Assembly: GCA_942493385.1 (NCBI GenBank)
Contig: OW818699.1
Coordinates: 372,001 to 436,000, forward strand
Reading direction: 5' to 3'
Length of the DNA stretch: 64,000 bases
DNA from: UBA8389 sp942493385
GTDB taxonomy: Bacteria > Bacteroidota > Bacteroidia > Bacteroidales > UBA1402
In this document: one piece after another, positions 16,490 through 25,423 of the stretch
Layout: each line of letters opens with the position of its first letter
How positions within the stretch are numbered: position 1 is the stretch's first letter
Notes under the pieces: model-generated
Databases searched by the model: none
Seen by the model: only the letters and a program-made list of their open reading frames with translations
Told to the model about the DNA's origin: nothing
Program-made: the position numbers and the translations under genes

Positions 16490-17872
16490 ATGTTTTCACC
16501 GCAAACCTATCAACAACGCCGCGACCTTTTGTGTCAAAAAACAGGTTCAGGAATTATCCTATTGCCCGGAAGTAAGGAAGCGTCAATGAATTATCCGGAG
16601 AATACCTACCGTTTCCGACAAAATAGCCACTTTATCTATTTTGTAGGGATGGACCAACCGGATCTGTTTGTAGTGATTGATGTGGATGAACGCAAAACGA
16701 TTTTGTTTGGCAATGAGCTGACCATGGACGACATCATCTGGACGGGACCGATGCCCAGCCTCGGAGAACAGGCCCTGAAGTCTGGAATCACCGAAACCAG
16801 ACCAACCTCGACCTTGGGAGACTACATCAAAAAAGCCCAAGGGCTGAACCGGAACATCCATTTCCTTCCTCAACACAGAGCATGGACCATGTTGCAACTC
16901 GAAGAACTGACAGGCATCCCCGCCATGCAACTTAAGTCGAAGGCTTCAGAAGTGCTCATCCGTGCCGTCGTGGCATTACGATCTGTCAAAAGTGCCGAAG
17001 AAATCGTAGAAATTGAGAAAGCATCAGCTGTCGGTTATGAAATGCATCTTGCGGCCTTAAAAATGTCATTGCCGGGAGAAACGGAACGCAATATTGCCGG
17101 TTTCATCGAAGGAATTGCTCTTTCCAAATGTTTTGGGCTCGCATTCCCCATCATACTTTCACAGCACGGAGAAGTGTTGCACGGACACAGTCACGAAGGC
17201 ACACTGGAAAAAGGCCGCTTTGTGATATGCGATGCCGGTGCTGAATCACTTGAACATTATTCCTGCGACTTTACTCGTACAGCCATCGTTGGTGGAAAGT
17301 ACACGACACAGCAAAAAGAACTCTATCAAATGGTGGTGGATGCCAATAACAAAGCATTTGAACTGATTCGTCCGGGAATTCTTTACAGAGATGTTCATTT
17401 GGCTTCCGGCAAAGTGTTGGCCGAAGGTCTGAAGTCTGTCGGAATACTGAAAGGGGATGTTGATGAGGCTGTTGCTGCCGGTGCTCAGGCGCTCTTCATG
17501 CCCCACGGTTTGGGCCATATGATGGGCCTTGATGTTCATGATATGGAAGATTTGGGAGAAAACTACGTGGGATACGATGATGAAATATCTAGAAGCACCC
17601 AATTCGGTTTGCGCAGCCTTCGCTTGGGCCGCCGCCTTCAGCCAGGATTCGTATTGACGGTCGAACCAGGTTTGTACTTCATGCCCGAGCTCATCCAAAA
17701 ATGGGAAGCTGAAAAAATCTTACCACAATTTGTCGATTACGAGCGTGCCAAACAATTCATCGGAACGGGAGGTATTCGAACGGAGGATGATGCCATCGTA
17801 ACCGAAGATGGTTGCCGGATGCCAGGTAAAAGGCTTCCGATTTCACCCGATGAAATCGAAGCATTGTACTAG
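16490..17872 (+). CDS. pepP: Xaa-Pro aminopeptidase (M24B, aminopeptidase P)
   Basis: A 460-residue dimetal peptidase removing an N-terminal residue preceding proline. An aminopeptidase P N-terminal domain (about 1-150) precedes the creatinase-fold catalytic domain. Metal ligands are visible in order: Asp in VICDAGAE, Asp in YSCDFTRTA, His in PHGLGHMMGLDVHD, Glu in LTVEPGLYF, and Glu in GGIRTEDDAIV. Length matches the E. coli-type enzyme. Its stop overlaps the stop of the convergent signal-peptidase-like gene by 4 bases. Confidence 0.95.
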   Translation: MFSPQTYQQRRDLLCQKTGSGIILLPGSKEASMNYPENTYRFRQNSHFIYFVGMDQPDLFVVIDVDERKTILFGNELTMDDIIWTGPMPSLGEQALKSGITETRPTSTLGDYIKKAQGLNRNIHFLPQHRAWTMLQLEELTGIPAMQLKSKASEVLIRAVVALRSVKSAEEIVEIEKASAVGYEMHLAALKMSLPGETERNIAGFIEGIALSKCFGLAFPIILSQHGEVLHGHSHEGTLEKGRFVICDAGAESLEHYSCDFTRTAIVGGKYTTQQKELYQMVVDANNKAFELIRPGILYRDVHLASGKVLAEGLKSVGILKGDVDEAVAAGAQALFMPHGLGHMMGLDVHDMEDLGENYVGYDDEISRSTQFGLRSLRLGRRLQPGFVLTVEPGLYFMPELIQKWEAEKILPQFVDYERAKQFIGTGGIRTEDDAIVTEDGCRMPGKRLPISPDEIEALY

Positions 17873-18816
17873 ATTATTTCCAAGAAGCGCTTATGGGATG
17901 GTGAAAGAAACACCATCCAAGCTTTGCCGATGATGAGGCGTTCTGGAAGCAATCCAAAACTGCGGCTGTCGTTGAGGTAACCCTGATGGTCGTTGATGAG
18001 AAAATAGTAATTTTCCTTAAACGTGTGGAAACGAATCTTATGTCCGTTTTTGAGAATGTTGCCAGCTGTATCTAGTTTCAACTGCACTCCTTCGAAGCGG
18101 TTGATCAGTTGTGCATAAATAGGGAATGTGCTATCGTTCAATTCAATTTTCAGTCCCTTGGTGGGAATCCGAATTATCTTTTCATCAAATTTGGAGACGC
18201 GAAGCCTAAGTTTCAGATTAACCTGCTCCTTAATCCGATACAAACTAAGCCATTCGTGGCGCGTCAGATAAACGTATCCTGAATCTTTTTCCTGATAAAC
18301 CGGACGTTTGATCTTACAGGCTGCCATGACTTTTTGCAACGTTTTCTGAAGAGATAACGGGTAGCTGTAGCAAAAAGAGACCTCTAGTACTCTTGGCACC
18401 TTTTTTCCATTGATGTTGATTTTTCCATTACTCAGGGACAAGAGTTCACCAGGTAAACCGACGCAACGGCTTAAAAGAATGGGAGACCTATCTGGGAATA
18501 ATTTAGAGGTTGGGTCGTTGAAAGCCAGCAAATTATTCCTCTTAATGGTACCAAAGGCATGACTGCGTTTTGGTTCCTTACCCCACGACAGGTAAGTTTT
18601 CTTTCCGAAAAGGCTGTCAGGAGCGAATGGAAGCCCAACAGACATGGGTAATCGGGCTCCCAAGGTCCATTTTTCGATAAAGATTCTGTCTCCCGTTTCT
18701 TGGCTGTCGGACATTGCCTGACTGGCTACCCGAATGGTTTCAAACAGGAAGACACGAATAGTCAATGCCAGCAGGGCTGCACCAATCAATATCAGAATCC
18801 ATTGTCTGGTTTTCAT
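17869..18816 (-). CDS. Signal peptidase I-like protein lacking the catalytic dyad
   Basis: A 315-residue S26 paralogue with an N-terminal membrane anchor (about 6-26). It aligns with the LepB encoded just upstream, but box B reads Ser32-Gln-Ala34-Met where active enzymes have Ser-x-Ser-Met, so the nucleophile position is alanine. Box D reads LSRCVGLPGE (Ser116-Arg) where the enzyme upstream has VKRCIGLPGE, so the general-base lysine is serine. The C-terminal box E-like stretch (NDHQGYLNDSRSFG) keeps the S26 shape. It is predicted to be inactive as a Ser/Lys protease and may be a structural partner or regulator of LepB. Third gene of dapB-lepB-this gene; 19-base gap to lepB. Confidence 0.85.
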   Translation of the reverse strand: MKTRQWILILIGAALLALTIRVFLFETIRVASQAMSDSQETGDRIFIEKWTLGARLPMSVGLPFAPDSLFGKKTYLSWGKEPKRSHAFGTIKRNNLLAFNDPTSKLFPDRSPILLSRCVGLPGELLSLSNGKININGKKVPRVLEVSFCYSYPLSLQKTLQKVMAACKIKRPVYQEKDSGYVYLTRHEWLSLYRIKEQVNLKLRLRVSKFDEKIIRIPTKGLKIELNDSTFPIYAQLINRFEGVQLKLDTAGNILKNGHKIRFHTFKENYYFLINDHQGYLNDSRSFGLLPERLIIGKAWMVFLSPSHKRFLEII

Positions 18817-18835
18817 GGGGCCGGGAATTCAAGAA

Positions 18836-20284
18836 TTAATAGGCCTTTTTAAAGAATCTTTTCCAACGGATTTTTCCGTCCAAAATGCCTCTGTCTTTGT
18901 CTAACGACAGCCAGACCAAAATCGGTTTGCCAACTACGTGATCTTCGGGTACAAACCCCCATGCTCTGGAGTCTGCAGAATTGTGTCGGTTGTCACCCAT
19001 CATCCAGTAATAGTCCATTTCAAAGGTATAGGTGGTTGCCGGATTTCCATCAATGATTGCTTTTCCGTCACGAACTACCAGACTATGTCCTTCGTAATTG
19101 TGAATGACGCGGGAATAAAGGAGTAAATTTTGAGGTGTCAAAGCAATTGTTGCTCCTTTTTTAGGAATCCAAAGCGGACCGAAATGGTCCCTTTTCCATT
19201 TTATTTCAGGGCTTAACGGATAAGTCAGTCCGCCGATTTCCAGTTCTCCAAGTACATCCGGTTCTAGGATGACGGTGTCTATGGCAGGGTTTTTTCGAAT
19301 CTGTTCAATCACGGCTTTGGTAGCTGGGAATTGGTAAACAGGATTCATTCTTCCATTAGCATCCTTGTGGAAAGGCAGCATCGTGGCTTTGTAATCGGTT
19401 TGGGCAATCATGGTGTCATCATCCTTGCTGATGCCCCATTTACGGAATTGTTCTTCGGAGATATAGGTTCCTTTGGTCTGAACGTAGTAGTTGAATTGAA
19501 CACCGGGCTGATCTTCAATGGGTTTTCCGTTAATAAAGACAACATTGTCTTTAATCTGTAGGGTTTCACCGGGTAAACCGATACACCGCTTCACATAATT
19601 TTCGCGTCTGTCAACCGGCCTGAACACCATCTTTCCGAATGTTTCAGGATGGCTCTTGATGTATTGGCCAGCTACTTCTGTCGTGACATTGTTTTCTTGT
19701 GCCATGTAAGTGCTCAGGGAATAATAATCCGGATTGGAGTACTTGACAGGAACAGAATCGCCAGCAGGGAAATTGAACACAACGATGTCGTTGCGCTTGA
19801 TGCGTGAAAGGCCGGGAATACGCTTGTAACTCCAATGTGGCCAATCAGAATACGACTTGCAATTCAAAATAGGCAGGGTATGATGCGCCAGCGGGAAAGC
19901 AAGTGGCGTGTTGGGTACTCTGGGCCCGAAATCCACTTTGCTTACGAACAGGAAATCTCCAACCAACAGCGATTTCTCCAATGAAGAGGAAGGGATTTGG
20001 TAATTTTGGAAAAAATAAATGTTGATGATGTATACTGCAACCATGGCGAAGACGATGGCATCCACCCAGTCCATGACGCTTCTGAACGTCTTGTTTTTCG
20101 AATTCTTCCAGAATCCCCATGGAAGCATCCGAGTAATGTAGAGGTCCAAAAAGAAGGGCAAAGCCAAAAGCCACCAGCCGCTGCTCGTCCATAGGGAGAA
20201 AAGGATGGTGATGAGGCCCCAGACGGTAAAACGGATCCATTTGGCACGTGTGGCTGAAAATCGGTTTTTAAGAGGTGTGCTCAT
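18836..20284 (-). CDS. lepB: Signal peptidase I
   Basis: A 482-residue inner-membrane leader peptidase that cleaves Sec signal peptides on the periplasmic side. Hydrophobic segments lie near residues 18-55 and 73-93. The nucleophile is Ser101 in QIPSSSLEKSLLVGD and the general base Lys232 in YVKRCIGLPGE. Box E reads MMGDNRHNSADSRAWGFVP. The large insertion between boxes B and D is normal for Bacteroidota LepB. It lies 34 bases after dapB and 19 before its inactive-looking paralogue, forming an operon. Confidence 0.95.
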   Translation of the reverse strand: MSTPLKNRFSATRAKWIRFTVWGLITILFSLWTSSGWWLLALPFFLDLYITRMLPWGFWKNSKNKTFRSVMDWVDAIVFAMVAVYIINIYFFQNYQIPSSSLEKSLLVGDFLFVSKVDFGPRVPNTPLAFPLAHHTLPILNCKSYSDWPHWSYKRIPGLSRIKRNDIVVFNFPAGDSVPVKYSNPDYYSLSTYMAQENNVTTEVAGQYIKSHPETFGKMVFRPVDRRENYVKRCIGLPGETLQIKDNVVFINGKPIEDQPGVQFNYYVQTKGTYISEEQFRKWGISKDDDTMIAQTDYKATMLPFHKDANGRMNPVYQFPATKAVIEQIRKNPAIDTVILEPDVLGELEIGGLTYPLSPEIKWKRDHFGPLWIPKKGATIALTPQNLLLYSRVIHNYEGHSLVVRDGKAIIDGNPATTYTFEMDYYWMMGDNRHNSADSRAWGFVPEDHVVGKPILVWLSLDKDRGILDGKIRWKRFFKKAY

Positions 20285-20318
20285 TGGGCGAATTATTTTT
20301 TGTAAATGATTGGATCGA

Positions 20319-21032
20319 TTAGAAACCCAGCATGTCGTTCATGCCAAGGAAGCCTTTTTTTCCGGCAGTGAATTCGGCAGCCAGAACAGCACCTAATGCT
20401 AAACCTGCACGATTCTTGACGTCGTGGGCAATGGTGATTGTATCGACATCCGATTCCCATGTAATCTCATGATAACCTGGAACTTGACCAGTCCTTTCAG
20501 AAGCGATGGCCAATTCTTCCGGTTTGTTGGCTACTTCCATTACCCAGGATGATTTACGATCCAAATTATCCAGTATGCCTTCCGCCAAAGTGATTGCTGT
20601 GCCTGAAGGTGCATCCAGTTTCTGTGTATGATGAACTTCTTTCATACGAACGTCGTATACAGGGAACGCATTCATCATTTCAGCCAATAGCTTGTTTAGT
20701 TTAAAGAACAGGTTTACACCCAAGCTGAAATTCGATGCATAAAAAAAGGTCTGACCCTCTTCACAAGCCGTCTTTACTTCGGTAATGTGCTCCAACCAAC
20801 CCGTCGTACCTGAAACGACTGGGACATTGGCTTTAAAACATTTACGGTAATTATCCAATGCGGTTTCAGGACGGGTGAACTCTATGGCAACCCGAGCCGA
20901 ACGAAACGAGTCTGTTTCGAAGTCTTTCAGGTTGTCTATGTCAATGGTGCATACAATTTCGTGCCCGCGTTCAAGGGCGATACGTTCGATTTCATGGCCC
21001 ATTTTGCCATATCCGATCAGAGCAATCTTCAT
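20319..21032 (-). CDS. dapB: 4-hydroxy-tetrahydrodipicolinate reductase
   Basis: A 237-residue NAD(P)H-dependent enzyme of the diaminopimelate/lysine pathway, reducing 4-hydroxy-tetrahydrodipicolinate and so supplying peptidoglycan precursor. The N-terminal nucleotide-binding motif is ALIGYGKMG (residues 4-12). GTTGW and the catalytic HHTQKLDAPSGTA block (His and Lys) are intact. It is slightly shorter than the E. coli protein, as usual for Bacteroidota. First gene of the dapB-lepB operon. Confidence 0.95.
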   Translation of the reverse strand: MKIALIGYGKMGHEIERIALERGHEIVCTIDIDNLKDFETDSFRSARVAIEFTRPETALDNYRKCFKANVPVVSGTTGWLEHITEVKTACEEGQTFFYASNFSLGVNLFFKLNKLLAEMMNAFPVYDVRMKEVHHTQKLDAPSGTAITLAEGILDNLDRKSSWVMEVANKPEELAIASERTGQVPGYHEITWESDVDTITIAHDVKNRAGLALGAVLAAEFTAGKKGFLGMNDMLGF

Positions 21033-21062
21033 AAAATGTTGTTAATTTGCAAATTCAAGAGT

Positions 21063-21070
21063 CAAAGATA
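21063..21070 (-). promoter_or_regulatory. -7 element (TATCTTTG) for dapB-lepB operon
   Basis: The reverse strand reads TATCTTTG, 31 bases before the dapB ATG at 21032, an exact TAnnTTTG match. Confidence 0.6.
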
Positions 21071-21157
21071 CAGAAAAAAATAGGCAGGCACCTTTAAGAA
21101 TGCTCACTAACTGTTAAAAAAGCCCAAGCCCTTACCAAAACGTAGTCAAAATACTCG

Positions 21158-21165
21158 TACATTTG
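21158..21165 (+). promoter_or_regulatory. -7 element (TACATTTG) for the Ig-like lipoprotein gene
   Basis: TACATTTG matches TAnnTTTG and lies about 76 bases before the ATG at 21242, giving a leader long enough to fold. The other intergenic sequence between the two promoters (21071-21157) shows nothing recognisable. Confidence 0.55.
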
Positions 21166-21169
21166 CGTC

Positions 21170-21232
21170 ACAGGATCAGAAGACTAAGCGAAATCCTGTA
21201 AAAATTAACTGTATAGGACGGGCCGCTCCGTC
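21170..21232 (+). promoter_or_regulatory. Two hairpins in the leader of the Ig-like lipoprotein gene
   Basis: ACAGGAT (21170-21176) pairs with ATCCTGT (21193-21199), and GACGG (21217-21221) pairs with CCGTC (21228-21232) across a six-base loop. The first would sit at the very 5' end of the transcript from 21158-21165. Function unknown; it could protect the mRNA. Confidence 0.35.
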
Positions 21233-21241
21233 AAAGTTGTT

Positions 21242-23095
21242 ATGAGAAAAACGAACGGATCATTTGGTTTGGCCCTGCTTGTACTGACGATGTTGTCGGC
21301 TTGTGCCAGTGTGGGGAATCCCACCGGTGGTCCCAAAGATGAAACCCCACCTAAACTCACCGGCTCCATACCGCTTGAGAATACGGTGAATTACGCTAAG
21401 AAACGCATTGAAATTTCGTTTGACGAATTGATTTCCTTAAAGTCTCCCTCGGAGAAAGTGATTGTTTCACCTCCTCAAAAGCTGGCTCCTGTTGCAAAGG
21501 GTGTCGGCAATAAGGTTGTGGTTCTGCTTTCGGACAGTCTGATTCCTGCCACAACCTACACGATCGATTTTACCGATGCCATTGTTGACTTCAATGAAGG
21601 AAACAAATACGGGGATTATGCATTTTCTTTTTCAACAGGAGACCACATCGATTCCATGCGGATTTCCGGCAATGTGTTGGATGCCTCCAATCTAAATCCA
21701 TTGACAGGAGTCATCGTCGGAACACATTCAAACGCAGCGGACTCGTCCTTTCGGAATCAGGCATTTGATCGCATTACGAAATCGACCAAAGGCGGCCGTT
21801 TTGTCTTGAAAGGACTACCTAATGGCTCTGCATATGTTTATGCGCTGGATGATAAAAACAGGGATTATGCTTTTGATCAACCTGGTGAAGCCATTGCCTT
21901 TATGGATTCCGCGCTCATTCCCTGGACAGAACCATGTACCCGAAACGATACGATCTGGAAGGATACCGTTACAGTCGATACGATTCTAGTGGTACCCATC
22001 ACCTGTTATAAGCCCGACAACGTAATTCTTCGCTATTTTACGGAGGTTTTTGGCCGACAATATCTGGCAAAAAAAGAGCGTGCGCCCAGGAACAAGATTA
22101 ACTTGACATTTGGATACAAAGCAGAGACGTTGCCTACCTTGACACTTATCAACAAAGAGGTAGAAGATTGGTACATCCTCGAAAAAAATCCGACGAAAGA
22201 TACCCTTTCATACTGGATAACCGATACACTGGTGACCCAAATGGATACGCTCAAGTTGAAGTTGGACTATTTGAAAACGGATTCCCTGAATGCGTTAAGT
22301 CCTTGGACAGATACTTTAACCCTGATTTCAAGGTCTTATAAACCAAAAGCGATAAGTACAAAAAAGAGTTCGTCCATCCTTCCAAAAAAAATGGAAGAAA
22401 AGGTGCCGGTTCCGGTCCCTGTATTGCCACCTCTTGGTTTGAAATCGAACATTCAAAGTATCATGGAGATTTACTGCAGACCTCGATTTGAAGTGGATGA
22501 ACCCATTCGTGAAGTTTTGGACGTACCTGCACAGCTATTTGTCAAGAAAGATACCGTATGGGTCAAGACCGCATTTTCTTTTAGCAGGGATACCTTGAAA
22601 ACTAGAGAATTCCTGTTGGATTCCAAATGGAAATTTGAAGCGGAATATCGGTTCGTAATCGATTCTGCTGCCATCATAGGTGTTTACGGTAAAGTGAACA
22701 ATTTGCTGAACCAAACTTTTAAGATTCGTGCTGAAGAGGAATATGCTCGATTGATCGTTAAGATCAGTGGCATGCAGTCTCCTGGTTTTGCCGAGCTGTT
22801 GGACAAATCCGACAAGGTGGTTCGAAGGCTTCAAATAGAAAAGAATGTAGCCGACTTCAAGAACCTTGCACCTGGTACCTATTACCTGCGTGCCATCGAA
22901 GATTTGAACGGGAATTTTCGCTGGGATACTGGCAATTTTGCTGAAAGAAGACAGCCAGAGAATGTTTTCTATGATTCTAATGCATTGGTTCTACGTGCAA
23001 ACTGGGATGTGGAAGAACTTTGGAATGTTCGTGAACTCCCTTTGTTGGAGCAAAAACCCATTGAATTGATTCAAAAGGAAAAGGGGCAGTTTTGA
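21242..23095 (+). CDS. Ig-like (SbsA/Big_5) domain lipoprotein
   Basis: A 617-residue surface or periplasmic lipoprotein. The signal peptide ends in the lipobox LSAC (Cys about residue 20), so the mature protein is lipid-anchored. A Big_5/SbsA-type Ig-like domain (about 35-135: KRIEISFDELISL, TTYTIDFTDAIVDFNEGN, YAFSFSTG) is followed by a carboxypeptidase-regulatory-like region (about 140-210, GGRFVLKGLPNGSAYVYALDD). The C-terminal part again has such a repeat (LAPGTYYLRAIEDLNGN). The family is common in Bacteroidota; its role is unknown. It overlaps the DUF3108 gene by one base (TGATG), so the pair is translationally coupled. Confidence 0.85.
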   Translation: MRKTNGSFGLALLVLTMLSACASVGNPTGGPKDETPPKLTGSIPLENTVNYAKKRIEISFDELISLKSPSEKVIVSPPQKLAPVAKGVGNKVVVLLSDSLIPATTYTIDFTDAIVDFNEGNKYGDYAFSFSTGDHIDSMRISGNVLDASNLNPLTGVIVGTHSNAADSSFRNQAFDRITKSTKGGRFVLKGLPNGSAYVYALDDKNRDYAFDQPGEAIAFMDSALIPWTEPCTRNDTIWKDTVTVDTILVVPITCYKPDNVILRYFTEVFGRQYLAKKERAPRNKINLTFGYKAETLPTLTLINKEVEDWYILEKNPTKDTLSYWITDTLVTQMDTLKLKLDYLKTDSLNALSPWTDTLTLISRSYKPKAISTKKSSSILPKKMEEKVPVPVPVLPPLGLKSNIQSIMEIYCRPRFEVDEPIREVLDVPAQLFVKKDTVWVKTAFSFSRDTLKTREFLLDSKWKFEAEYRFVIDSAAIIGVYGKVNNLLNQTFKIRAEEEYARLIVKISGMQSPGFAELLDKSDKVVRRLQIEKNVADFKNLAPGTYYLRAIEDLNGNFRWDTGNFAERRQPENVFYDSNALVLRANWDVEELWNVRELPLLEQKPIELIQKEKGQF

Positions 23096-23925
23096 TGATG
23101 AAAAGACGATTGCTTTTTTGTTTTTTGCTGTTGTGCTTGCCTTTCAACGGAGGTGCGCAATACCTATGTAATGTCAGCAAAGAGCTATTGGTTCCTAGTG
23201 AACGTTTGGATTATCAGCTTTATTACAACGTGGGATTTGTATGGATTCCTGCCGGTACCTGTGAGTTCCGCGTACGGAATGCGACCTACAATAAACTGCC
23301 AGCCTATCAACTTTCAGCTCAGGGGAAATCGCATAAATCTTTTGATATTTTTTACAGGGTTCGCGATACGCTGATTTCATACGTCGATACCCAGAATCTG
23401 ACACCTTTCAGAGCTTACAAATACACACACGAAGACAATTGGAACGGCATTGATGACTTTACATTCCGGAAAATCAACGATGATTGGCGTATTACCACAC
23501 GACTGAAGCGCAAACGTGGCTGGAAACCGCCTGTGGAATCCGAATCTGAACGTTGTGGTTTTGATATTGTCACCAGCATTTACCGCTTGCGCTTTTTTGC
23601 CAGTCCGGACATGTATGTGGTAGGCAAGCGGCTCGACATTCCCGTACGCCTGGATGACGGTGAATACCTCGTTCACCTGACATACCTCGGGAAGGAGCGC
23701 ATCAAGCTCTATGGTGACGGTTTTTACAAAGCACATGCTTTTACCCTCAGTATGATTGAGGGCAACATCTTTAAACGTGGAGATGTGCTTAAAATGTGGA
23801 TATCGGATGATCGAAACCGCATTCCGCTTCTCATCGAATCGCCCATCCGAGTAGGTTTCGTCAAAGCACTATTCAGAAGCGGTGAAAATACAAAATATCC
23901 GATTGGTCGATCTACGGTGAAATAA
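23095..23925 (+). CDS. DUF3108 domain protein, exported
   Basis: A 276-residue protein with a clear signal peptide (MMKRRLLFCFLLLCLPFNGGAQ). The mature part (RLDYQLYYNVGFVWIPAGTCEF, then DVLKMWISDDRNRIPLLIESPI) matches the DUF3108 family of periplasmic or outer-membrane-facing proteins with no known biochemical role. The ATG at 23095 overlaps the stop of the lipoprotein gene. A TTG one codon upstream and an ATG one codon downstream are alternatives. Both genes probably act together in the envelope. It ends three bases before convergent cysS. Confidence 0.85.
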   Translation: MMKRRLLFCFLLLCLPFNGGAQYLCNVSKELLVPSERLDYQLYYNVGFVWIPAGTCEFRVRNATYNKLPAYQLSAQGKSHKSFDIFYRVRDTLISYVDTQNLTPFRAYKYTHEDNWNGIDDFTFRKINDDWRITTRLKRKRGWKPPVESESERCGFDIVTSIYRLRFFASPDMYVVGKRLDIPVRLDDGEYLVHLTYLGKERIKLYGDGFYKAHAFTLSMIEGNIFKRGDVLKMWISDDRNRIPLLIESPIRVGFVKALFRSGENTKYPIGRSTVK

Positions 23926-23928
23926 ATT

Positions 23929-25404
23929 CTATTTCACCAGTTTCCACTCAAAACCCTCTTTGGTGTCCTTGATCTCAAAACCCAAGGACGTGAGTTCGTT
24001 CCGGATTTTGTCGGAGGTTGCCCAATCTTTGTTGGTTTTGGCTTCCATCCGCATATTCAACAGAAGATCAATAGCACCCTTGTACCCTTCGCTGGTGGAC
24101 TTAGAAGACTTTTCCTCCAAACCAAGGCCGAGGATATCCAGGATGAATAGGTCGAAGACTTCCTTCAATTCTTTCAGATCCGCCGCGTTGATGGTCTCTT
24201 TGCCATCACTGATCAGATTAATGCTCTTACTGGCGTCAAACAAGTGAGAAATCGCGATAGGACTGTTCAAATCATCGTTCATGGCTTCAAAGCAGCGTTC
24301 ACGAAGTCCTTTTACATCAACGGTGGAAGCGCCGGATGCAGTGATTTTGTTTAACCGGACGTAAGCATCCATCAATCGTTCCAACCCTTTTTCGGATGCC
24401 TGGAGTGCTTCGTTGCTGAAATCCACCGTGCTGCGATAATGGGCCTGTAAGATGAAAAACCGAATGGTCATGGGGCTGTAAGCCTGCGTCAATGCTGGAT
24501 GTTTGCCTTCAAAGAATTCTTCCAAGGTGATGAAATTTCCCAAAGATTTACCCATTTTCTGACCATTGATGGTAATCATGTTGTTGTGCATCCAGCAACG
24601 TACAGTTTCGTGACCTAAAGCGCCTACGGATTGTGCAATCTCGCATTCATGGTGTGGGAACATCAGATCCATACCTCCTCCGTGAATGTCGAATTCTTCG
24701 CCAAGGTAGCGGGTGCCCATGGCAGAGCATTCCAAGTGCCAACCGGGAAAACCGTCGCTCCATGGGGAGGGCCAACGCATGATGTGCTCAGGCGAAGCCT
24801 TTTTCCATAGCGCAAAATCTACGTTGTTGCGCTTTTCGGACTGACCGTCCAATTCGCGTCCTGTAGATAAGAGTTCGTCGATGTTTCGACCTGAAAGCTT
24901 GCCGTAATGGTGTGTTTTGTTGTATTTCTCCACATCAAAATAGACGGATCCTTCGCTTTCGTAAGCCAAACCGTTTGCAAAAATCTTTTTGACAAATTCA
25001 ATTTGTTCGATGATGTGGCCTGAAGCATGAGGCTCAATGCTGGGCGGCAAGACATGAAGCGCATCCATGGCCTGATGGTATCTGTTGACATAGAATTGAA
25101 CTACCTCCATCGGTTCCAACTGCTCCAGCCTTGCTTTTTTGCCGATCTTGTCCTCGCCTTCGTCGGCATCGTTTTCGAGATGACCAACGTCGGTGATGTT
25201 GCGAACATACCGAACTTTGTAACCAATATTGGTCAAATAGCGAAAAAGCAAGTCAAATGTGATGGCGGGACGAGCGTGTCCAAGGTGTGCATCGCCATAA
25301 ACAGTTGGGCCACAAACGTAAAGACCAACTCGACCTTCATGAATGGGTTTGAATACTTCTTTTTTACGATGTAGGGTATTGTATAGGACTAAATCGTTCT
25401 GCAT
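23929..25404 (-). CDS. cysS: Cysteinyl-tRNA synthetase
   Basis: A 491-residue class I aminoacyl-tRNA synthetase charging tRNA-Cys. The zinc/cysteine site begins at Cys31 in YVCGPTVYGDAHLGHA, which also contains the HIGH-type motif HLGH (40-43). WHLECSAMG and HHECE supply further metal ligands, and KMGKSLGNF is the KMSKS loop. The C-terminal DALR and anticodon-binding regions are present, so it is full length. It lies 19 bases after the GH3-like gene on the same strand and is probably cotranscribed with it. Confidence 0.97.
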   Translation of the reverse strand: MQNDLVLYNTLHRKKEVFKPIHEGRVGLYVCGPTVYGDAHLGHARPAITFDLLFRYLTNIGYKVRYVRNITDVGHLENDADEGEDKIGKKARLEQLEPMEVVQFYVNRYHQAMDALHVLPPSIEPHASGHIIEQIEFVKKIFANGLAYESEGSVYFDVEKYNKTHHYGKLSGRNIDELLSTGRELDGQSEKRNNVDFALWKKASPEHIMRWPSPWSDGFPGWHLECSAMGTRYLGEEFDIHGGGMDLMFPHHECEIAQSVGALGHETVRCWMHNNMITINGQKMGKSLGNFITLEEFFEGKHPALTQAYSPMTIRFFILQAHYRSTVDFSNEALQASEKGLERLMDAYVRLNKITASGASTVDVKGLRERCFEAMNDDLNSPIAISHLFDASKSINLISDGKETINAADLKELKEVFDLFILDILGLGLEEKSSKSTSEGYKGAIDLLLNMRMEAKTNKDWATSDKIRNELTSLGFEIKDTKEGFEWKLVK

Positions 25405-25423
25405 AGGAGGGGAAATTAAAAAA

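Noticed and set aside
14757..21032. wbqC, lepB paralogues and dapB reported as one operon
   Set aside because: wbqC is separated by two opposite-strand genes and has its own promoter; only dapB-lepB-paralogue is contiguous here.
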